From Desulfobacterales bacterium (GTDB taxonomy: Bacteria > Desulfobacterota > Desulfobacteria > Desulfobacterales > Desulfosalsimonadaceae), in NCBI GenBank assembly GCA_007127175.1, contig SKZX01000224.1:1-19256 (forward strand): a DNA stretch of 19,256 bases. The letters run 5' to 3'. The notes beneath the pieces were generated by a model. The model made no database searches. It was given only the letters and a program-made list of their open reading frames with translations, and was not told the DNA's origin. The stretch's first letter is position 1, and each line of letters begins with the position of its first letter. Positions 14,222 to 19,256 of this stretch are shown piece by piece. Made by a program: the position numbers and the translations under genes.

Positions 14222-15175
14222 ATGCAACCGTTTTCCCTGAATGACCTTTTGCGCCTGGCTTTGATTATTGTCAGCCTCATGGCCCTGACAGCCTGCTCCG
14301 GCTTCAAGCACGGCGCATTTGACCTGGCCATGGGGTGCGAACGCCGGAGCGCCGGGCTTGAACTGTCGACGCTTTTTGTCAACGAATTCGAGATTTCCGT
14401 ACTCGAGGGTCAGGGTAAAGGTGAACGGCCGACCCTGGTCCTGATTCACGGGTTCGGCGCCAGCAAAGAAGTCTGGCTGAGGCTTTCCCGCCACCTGAAA
14501 GATGATTTCCACATCATCGCCATCGACCTTCCCGGCCACGGGGACAGCTCAAAACACATAGACAGGGACTACGACGTCTCAAGCCAGGTCCTTTATTTAC
14601 GGGCTATTCTGTCAGAATTGGCAGTGGAGGCGCCCCACCTGGCCGGCAATTCATTGGGGGGCACTATTGTTACGCTTTACGCGGCCCGATACCCCGAGAA
14701 AGTCACCAGCATCACCCTTTTCAACCCCGGCGGCGTACACACCCATGAGAGCGAATTAACAGGATACCTGGCGCGGGGAGAAAACCCGCTGATTGTCCGA
14801 AATCGGGAAGATTTCGACCGGCTGATTCGGTTTTCAATGGAAAAAAGGCCCTTTCTGATCTGGCCCGTCTCCAGCGTGCTGGCTGAAAGAGCAATCGCTA
14901 ACCAGGCGATAAACGAAAAGATGTTTAGCGACATCCGGCGGGATGCGCCTGGTGAGCTTGGTGCGGCGCTGCCCCATGTATGGGCGCCCGCACTGATCAT
15001 ATGGGGCCGTCATGACCGGTTGATCAACGTTGAAAACGGACGGGTCTTTGAAGCGCTGATGCCCGACGCCCGCCTGGTCATCCTCGAGGACGTGGGGCAC
15101 GCGCCCATGATCGAGACGCCCCAGGCGTCCGCCAAACTGATGAGGGATTTTGTCCTGTCGGTCAGGAATCCTTGA
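14222..15175 (+). CDS. Alpha/beta-hydrolase fold lipoprotein (esterase/lipase-like)
   Basis: Probable membrane-anchored hydrolase of 317 residues. A short N-terminus and hydrophobic stretch end in the lipobox LTAC (Cys25), predicting a lipid-anchored periplasmic or outer-membrane protein. The fold's landmarks are in order: oxyanion loop HGFGAS (76-81), LPGHGDSS (103-110), nucleophile elbow GNSLGG with Ser144, acid Asp265 in WGRHDRL, and His293 in VGHAPMIE. The length fits single-domain hydrolases with a cap region (about 172-250). ATG 14222 has a GAGGAGG site. The substrate cannot be read from the sequence. It stands alone, ending before a strong terminator shared with the convergent glnA. 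Confidence 0.9.
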   Translation: MQPFSLNDLLRLALIIVSLMALTACSGFKHGAFDLAMGCERRSAGLELSTLFVNEFEISVLEGQGKGERPTLVLIHGFGASKEVWLRLSRHLKDDFHIIAIDLPGHGDSSKHIDRDYDVSSQVLYLRAILSELAVEAPHLAGNSLGGTIVTLYAARYPEKVTSITLFNPGGVHTHESELTGYLARGENPLIVRNREDFDRLIRFSMEKRPFLIWPVSSVLAERAIANQAINEKMFSDIRRDAPGELGAALPHVWAPALIIWGRHDRLINVENGRVFEALMPDARLVILEDVGHAPMIETPQASAKLMRDFVLSVRNP

Positions 15176-15237
15176 TTTTCAACCCGCTCAGGGGGTTTCT
15201 GCATCCAATCCCTTCCCGGGCATTTCCAGCGCGCCAT

Positions 15238-15272
15238 AAAAAAGGCGGCCCCCAGCGGGGCCGCCTTTTTTT
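15238..15272. terminator. Bidirectional intrinsic terminator between the hydrolase gene and glnA
   Basis: A perfect 9-bp GC-rich stem GGCGGCCCC (15244-15252) / GGGGCCGCC (15257-15265) with a 4-base loop. It is preceded by A6 and followed by T7, so it reads as a terminator on both strands and serves the convergent hydrolase and glnA transcripts. Confidence 0.93.
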
Positions 15273-15301
15273 ATATACATAGGACGGTTTTTATAAATAT
15301 A

Positions 15302-16717
15302 TCAAATGTCGTAATACATGAAAAACTCATGGGGATGCGGCCGAAGACGAATGGCATTGACCTCGTTTTGCATCTTGTACTCGATCCAGCGTTCGATCAC
15401 GTCCCGGGTAAACACGTCCCCCTTGAGCAGAAATTCATGGTCCTTTTCCAGGGCTGCCAGGGCCTCGTCAAGGGAAGCCGGTGCGGAGTCGATCTGGGCC
15501 AATTCCTCCGGGGGCAGGTCATAGATGTTTTTGTCCAGAGGATCCCCCGGGTCGATCCGGTTCTCGATGCCGTCGATAACGGCCATGACAATGGCGGAAA
15601 AGGCCAGGTAACCGTTGCAGGACGGGTCAGGGGTTCGGAATTCGATCCGCTTGGCCTTGGGAGAGGACGAGTACATGGGAACGCGCACCGCCGCGCTCCG
15701 GTTCCGGCTCGAATAGGCCAGGTTGATGGGCGCTTCAAAGCCCGGCACCAGGCGCTTGTAGGAGTTGGTCGTCGGATTGGTGATGGCGCACAGAGCCCCG
15801 CAATGCTTTAGAATGCCGCCGATGGCATAGAGGGCCTCCTGGGATAGGCCGGCGTACTTTTCCCCGGCAAACAGCGGGTGACCGTCCTTCCAGATGCTGA
15901 CATGGGTGTGCATGCCCGACCCGTTGTCCTCGAACAGCGGCTTGGGCATGAAGGTGACGGTGCGGCCGTGCAGGTTGGCCACGTTTTTGAGCACATACTT
16001 GAACCAGACCATCTGGTCACCCATTTCCCGGAGCGGCTGAAATCGCATGTCGATCTCCGCCTGGCCGCCGGTGGCCACCTCGTGGTGCTGGCATTCCACG
16101 GCAATGCCCAGGTCCTCGAGGGTCAGCATCATTTCCGTGCGCATATCCTGAAACTTGTCCATGGGCGGCACCGGGAAGTACCCTTCCTTGTGGCGCGGCT
16201 TGTAGCCCAGGTTGGGCCGCTCGTCGCGACCGGAATTCCAGATGCCCTCCTCCGAATCGATGGCATAGAATGCCTCGTTTTTCGACGAATGAAACCGGAT
16301 GTCGTCAAAAATGAAAAATTCCGCTTCCGGGCCGATGTAAACCGTATCCCCGATGCCGGTCTGCTTCAGGTAGGCCTCGGCCTTCTGCGCGATATGGCGC
16401 GGATCGCGCGAATACGGTTCGCGGGTGATGGGGTCGACAATATTGCCGATCATCACCAGGGTGGGTTCTTCGTAAAAGGGGTCCATTTTGGCCGTGGCCG
16501 CGTCCGGCACCACCAGCATGTCGCTGGCATTGATGGGCTGCCAGCCCCGGAGGCTGGAGCCGTCAAACCCATAGCCGTCATCAAAGGACGACTCATCGAC
16601 TTCGCTGACCGGGACCGTAAAGTGCTGCCAGACCCCGGGAAAATCCATAAAGCGGATGTCCACTACCCGTATATTTTTCTCCTTGATCATCCCAAGCACG
16701 TCTTTTGGCTGTAACAT
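15302..16717 (-). CDS. glnA: Glutamine synthetase type I (GlnA)
   Basis: Dodecameric cytoplasmic enzyme joining ammonium to glutamate with ATP, the main step of ammonium assimilation. At 471 residues it matches bacterial GSI (E. coli 468). It shows GFDGSSLRGW near the N-terminus, the FMPKPLFEDNGSGMHTHVS active-site stretch with Glu and His ligands, and the NPTTNSYKRLVPG loop. The segment KNIYDLPPEE places Tyr399 at the adenylylation site, marking the GSI-beta class regulated by GlnE. ATG 16717 has an AAGGAGAG site. It is the last gene of the glnD-amtB-glnB-glnA run and also has a sigma-54-like promoter of its own. Confidence 0.98.
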   Translation of the reverse strand: MLQPKDVLGMIKEKNIRVVDIRFMDFPGVWQHFTVPVSEVDESSFDDGYGFDGSSLRGWQPINASDMLVVPDAATAKMDPFYEEPTLVMIGNIVDPITREPYSRDPRHIAQKAEAYLKQTGIGDTVYIGPEAEFFIFDDIRFHSSKNEAFYAIDSEEGIWNSGRDERPNLGYKPRHKEGYFPVPPMDKFQDMRTEMMLTLEDLGIAVECQHHEVATGGQAEIDMRFQPLREMGDQMVWFKYVLKNVANLHGRTVTFMPKPLFEDNGSGMHTHVSIWKDGHPLFAGEKYAGLSQEALYAIGGILKHCGALCAITNPTTNSYKRLVPGFEAPINLAYSSRNRSAAVRVPMYSSSPKAKRIEFRTPDPSCNGYLAFSAIVMAVIDGIENRIDPGDPLDKNIYDLPPEELAQIDSAPASLDEALAALEKDHEFLLKGDVFTRDVIERWIEYKMQNEVNAIRLRPHPHEFFMYYDI

Positions 16718-16790
16718 GTGTACTCTCCTTTTTTCTATGAATTATTGGTCTGTTTGTGTTTTATGCCATAGGGGATTTTACGTTTCGTTT

Positions 16791-16806
16791 CGCATCCCCT
16801 GTACCA
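16791..16806 (-). promoter_or_regulatory. Sigma-54-type promoter upstream of glnA
   Basis: On the minus strand TGGTACAGGGGATGCG fits TGGCAC-N5-TTGC with the -24 GG and -12 GC exactly ten bases apart. The expected start is near 16780, with a leader of about 62 nt before glnA. It lies in the 104-bp glnB-glnA gap. An inverted repeat AGGGGAT (16770-16776) / ATCCCCT (16794-16800) overlaps it. NtrC-type enhancer sites were not identified. Confidence 0.65.
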
Positions 16807-16821
16807 TGTTTGGTAAAATTT

Positions 16822-17160
16822 CTAAATGGCATCTTTGTCCCGTTCACCGGTCCGGACGCGTATGATCTGTTCAAGGGACATGACGAAAATCTTTCCGTCG
16901 CCGATTTTGCCGGTATTGGCAGCGTTCCTCACTGTATTGATGACCTTTTCGGCAAGTTCTGTCGGGACCACGATCTCCAGCTTGATCTTGGGCATGAAGT
17001 CAACCAGGTACTCAGCGCCCCGGTATATTTCCTTGTGCCCCTTCTGCCGGCCGTACCCCTTGACCTCGGTGATGGTCATGCCCTGGATCCCGATATCGCT
17101 CAATGCCTGCCGGACATCATCGAGCTTGAAGGGCTTGATGATGGCTTCAATCTTTTTCAT
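16822..17160 (-). CDS. glnB: Nitrogen regulatory protein PII (GlnB)
   Basis: Trimeric signal protein sensing ATP/ADP and 2-oxoglutarate, 112 residues as in the family. It begins MKKIEAIIKPFKLDDVRQAL and contains the T-loop GRQKGHKEIYRGAEYLVDF with the uridylylation site Tyr51. TGKIGDGKIFV and the tail RVRTGERDKDAI are the two PII signature regions. Residue 54 is Asp, as in E. coli GlnB rather than the Asn of GlnK, although the gene sits next to amtB where GlnK is usual; one PII may do both jobs here. ATG 17160 has a GGGAGAG site. The gene follows amtB by 66 bp. Confidence 0.97.
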   Translation of the reverse strand: MKKIEAIIKPFKLDDVRQALSDIGIQGMTITEVKGYGRQKGHKEIYRGAEYLVDFMPKIKLEIVVPTELAEKVINTVRNAANTGKIGDGKIFVMSLEQIIRVRTGERDKDAI

Positions 17161-17226
17161 GATTTCTCTCCCTGTAATTTTTGAATTTCCTGCAAAACAG
17201 GCCGGTTCCGTTGATTCAGCACCCTG

Positions 17227-18531
17227 TCAGGGGCCGAGCTCAAAGGCCCGCTCCCCGTGAATCGCGCTGTCAAGCCCCTGGATCTCATCGTCTTTTCCAA
17301 CCCTGAGCCCCCCGGTCAAAAGGCTGGTGATCCCGATCACGATCAGGGTCGCAACCGCAGCGAATATGATCGTGGCGATGATGGAGAGAAACTGAATCCA
17401 CAGCTGGCCTGGATTGCCGTAAAACAGGCCGACAGCGCCTTCGGTAATGGCGGGGTTGGCGAACAGCCCCGTTGCAAGGGCACCCCACATGCCGCAGATG
17501 CCGTGCACGCCGAAAGCGTCGAGGGAGTCGTCATAACCCAGGCGGTGCTTGAGCTTGGCGACGCTGATATATCCCAGCAGGCCCGCACCCATGCCGATGG
17601 CAAGGGCTGCCGGCAGGCCCACGAAACCGGCTGCCGGTGTAATGCCCACGAGCCCCGCCACCACACCGGACGCCAGGCCCAGCACGGTCGGCTTCTTGTC
17701 GACCAGCCATTCCGCGAACATCCAGGCCAAAGCCCCCATGGCCGCCGACGTATTGGTGACCATGAACGCCGATGCAGCGATGCCGTCCGCCGCAAGCTGG
17801 CTGCCGGCATTGAAACCGAACCAGCCGAACCATAGCATGGCCGCCCCCAGGGCCGTCAGGGTGATGCTTGACGGGAACATCGCTTCCTTGCCATATCCCT
17901 GGCGCCGTCCCAGCACGAGGGCCAGGACGAGGCCCGCCACCCCCGCATTGATATGCACCACGTTGCCGCCGGCAAAATCAAGGGCCCCCATTTCCTCGAT
18001 CCACCCGCCGCCCCACACCCAGTGGCACATGGGGCTGTAAACCAGGGTGAGCCACAGCACCGTGAAGACGACCCATGAAGAAAACTTCATGCGGTCCACC
18101 GCCGATCCGAGCACAAGGGCCACGGTAATGCCTGCAAAGGTCATCTGGAACATGATAAAGGTGTATGTCGGTATGGTATCGGACACGTCCCCCGGACCGA
18201 TGCCGTTTAAAAACAGGTGCTCCAGCCCGCCGATCACACCCCCCACGTCCGTGCCGAAAGCCAGGGTGTAGCCCCACATGACCCATACAATGCTCCCCAG
18301 GCAGTAGGCCACAAAGGTCATGGCAAAGGTGTTCAACAGGTTCTTGTAGCGCGACATGCCGCCGTAGAACAGGGCCAGGCCGGCCGGCGTCATGATCATG
18401 ACAAGGGCCGTGGCCACAATCATCCAGGCGGTGTCGCCGGTATCCAGGCCGTCCCCCGCCAGGGCCCGCCCCGCTGTACCTATCACCCCCAACATTGCTG
18501 CAAACAACAGCACCAACCATCTCTTTCTCAT
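17227..18531 (-). CDS. amtB: Ammonium transporter (Amt family)
   Basis: Trimeric inner-membrane ammonium channel, 434 residues. An N-terminal signal peptide (about 1-26, ending AGRALA) and eleven TM helices fit the family. The conserved Asp185 (ALDFAGG) and the twin pore histidines His193 (VVHINAG) and His343 (FGVHGICG) are present, as is the C-terminal tail DDEIQGLDSAIHGERAFELG that contacts PII. ATG 18531 is preceded by a ribosome site made of an 8-base G run (18534-18541). It lies 51 bp after glnD and 66 bp before glnB, so an operon is likely. Confidence 0.97.
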   Translation of the reverse strand: MRKRWLVLLFAAMLGVIGTAGRALAGDGLDTGDTAWMIVATALVMIMTPAGLALFYGGMSRYKNLLNTFAMTFVAYCLGSIVWVMWGYTLAFGTDVGGVIGGLEHLFLNGIGPGDVSDTIPTYTFIMFQMTFAGITVALVLGSAVDRMKFSSWVVFTVLWLTLVYSPMCHWVWGGGWIEEMGALDFAGGNVVHINAGVAGLVLALVLGRRQGYGKEAMFPSSITLTALGAAMLWFGWFGFNAGSQLAADGIAASAFMVTNTSAAMGALAWMFAEWLVDKKPTVLGLASGVVAGLVGITPAAGFVGLPAALAIGMGAGLLGYISVAKLKHRLGYDDSLDAFGVHGICGMWGALATGLFANPAITEGAVGLFYGNPGQLWIQFLSIIATIIFAAVATLIVIGITSLLTGGLRVGKDDEIQGLDSAIHGERAFELGP

Positions 18532-18564
18532 TTCCCCCCCCTTATTGATGTTACAGTGTTAATG

Positions 18565-18584
18565 AAACGGCCGAACCGCCGTTT
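18565..18584. repeat. Inverted repeat at the glnD-amtB junction
   Basis: A perfect 7-bp stem AAACGGC (18565-18571) / GCCGTTT (18578-18584) with a 6-base loop overlaps the glnD stop codon. There is no T run on the minus strand after it, so it is not a standard terminator. It could be a processing site or a partial attenuator between glnD and amtB. Confidence 0.4.
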
Positions 18585-19256
18585 AATCGGGATCCGGAAG
18601 CACGGCAAGCAGCTTTGATTCAATTTCCGCCGCCCGCTTCCCGCCGATTTTGTGCCCCTGCGAATCCCTCACGTAAAACACGTCAACGACCTGGTCGACC
18701 TTGGTTGCAATTTTGGCCACCCAGATATCCATGCCGCACCGGGCGAGCACATCGGTCACCCGGTACAAAAGCCCTGGAAAGTCATAGGAAAAGACTTCAA
18801 CAATGGTAAAAAAGCTCGAACTTTCATTGTCCACGACCACCCTGTTGGGCCTTAAAGCCACATGGTCCTTTCGAACCGGGCTTTTTGTCGTCACCACCTG
18901 CGACAAATCCAGTTTCCCTTCGAGCACGGCGACCAGGTTCTCCTCGGCACGGCGCCACCGTTCTTCCTCGAAAATGAGGTCCGGCGGCGGTGTTACCGTG
19001 AAAACATCCAGTGCGACCTTGTTTTTCCACGTAAAAACCTGGACGTTCAGGATATCGATGCCATTGAGCGTAAAAACGCCTGAAATGGCTGAAATCAAGC
19101 CGGGCTGGTCTTTTGCGCAGACAACCACCGTGCGCGTGTCAAACGATTCCCCCTGCCTTACATCCCATACAAAAGGCGCCCCCCCCAGACGACTGTACAG
19201 GCGAAGATGGGAAACGATGTCGGAAGCGTCCGTATACAAGAGGTATCGCGGTGAAA
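18583..19256 (-). CDS. glnD: [Protein-PII] uridylyltransferase GlnD, C-terminal part only
   Basis: Bifunctional enzyme that uridylylates and de-uridylylates PII in response to glutamine. About 224 C-terminal residues are in the window; the nucleotidyltransferase and most of the HD domain lie beyond the right edge. The visible part opens SPRYLLYTDASD, a conserved GlnD segment after the HD domain, then holds two ACT domains: VVVCAKDQPGLISAISGVF and FTIVEVFSYDFPGLLYRVTD. These bind glutamine in the full enzyme. The frame is open to the edge, so a TTG at 19239 is not the start. It heads the nitrogen cluster and ends 51 bp before amtB. Confidence 0.93.
   Translation of the reverse strand, partial: SPRYLLYTDASDIVSHLRLYSRLGGAPFVWDVRQGESFDTRTVVVCAKDQPGLISAISGVFTLNGIDILNVQVFTWKNKVALDVFTVTPPPDLIFEEERWRRAEENLVAVLEGKLDLSQVVTTKSPVRKDHVALRPNRVVVDNESSSFFTIVEVFSYDFPGLLYRVTDVLARCGMDIWVAKIATKVDQVVDVFYVRDSQGHKIGGKRAAEIESKLLAVLPDPD

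Noticed and set aside
19237..19239. TTG as the start of a short ACT-domain protein
   Set aside because: The frame continues upstream to the window edge with conserved GlnD residues, so this is the 3' part of glnD.

Overview
The window looks like a chromosomal segment of a Gram-negative anaerobe, most likely a member of the Desulfobacterota (Desulfobacterales-like sulfate or metal reducers). The grounds are the nrfHA multiheme cytochrome pair, a GSI-beta/PII/GlnD nitrogen module, many small stress and metal genes, strong Shine-Dalgarno starts and fairly high GC. The taxon is inferred from gene style only, because the window holds no rRNA or other marker. It has 17 protein genes, two of them cut by the window edges, and no tRNA, rRNA or CRISPR.

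Layout. 1-4226 (minus): an RND efflux pump, with the inner-membrane transporter (C-terminus off the left edge) joined by an ATGA overlap to its periplasmic adaptor. 4227-4411: a divergent control region with a TTGAC-N4-GTCAA palindrome. 4412-5225: a small VOC-fold protein (plus) convergent with a universal stress protein (minus). 5396-7409: nrfHA, ammonia-forming cytochrome c nitrite reductase. 7410-7972: intergenic region with the first copy of a roughly 190-bp composite palindrome. 7973-9298: a DksA/TraR-type zinc-finger protein and a small PGPGW-like membrane protein (translationally coupled), convergent with a ZIP metal transporter. 9299-9834: intergenic region with the second copy of the palindrome. 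9835-11568: TrmO-like tRNA methyltransferase and a bifunctional chorismate mutase/prephenate dehydrogenase (TyrA). 11573-13787 (minus): nadE, a 66-residue orphan, a PptA-like tautomerase and a CDF metal exporter, read in that order. 14222-15175: a lipoprotein alpha/beta hydrolase. 15302-19256 (minus): glnD (3' part only), amtB, glnB and glnA.

Function. The right third is a compact nitrogen-control unit. GlnD would uridylylate GlnB at Tyr51, GlnB would gate AmtB and adjust glutamine synthetase, and GlnA keeps the adenylylation tyrosine (Tyr399). A sigma-54-like promoter lies just upstream of glnA. NrfHA makes ammonium from nitrite at the other end of the window, so nitrite ammonification and ammonium assimilation are about 8 kb apart, although nothing in the sequence links their control.

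The most unusual feature is the pair of composite palindromes at 7553-7742 and 9431-9652. Each is a three-part nested inverted repeat with conserved stems and diverged linkers of nearly constant length. Together they bracket the DksA-like, PGPGW-like and ZIP genes. They look like a repeated structured element rather than ordinary terminators.
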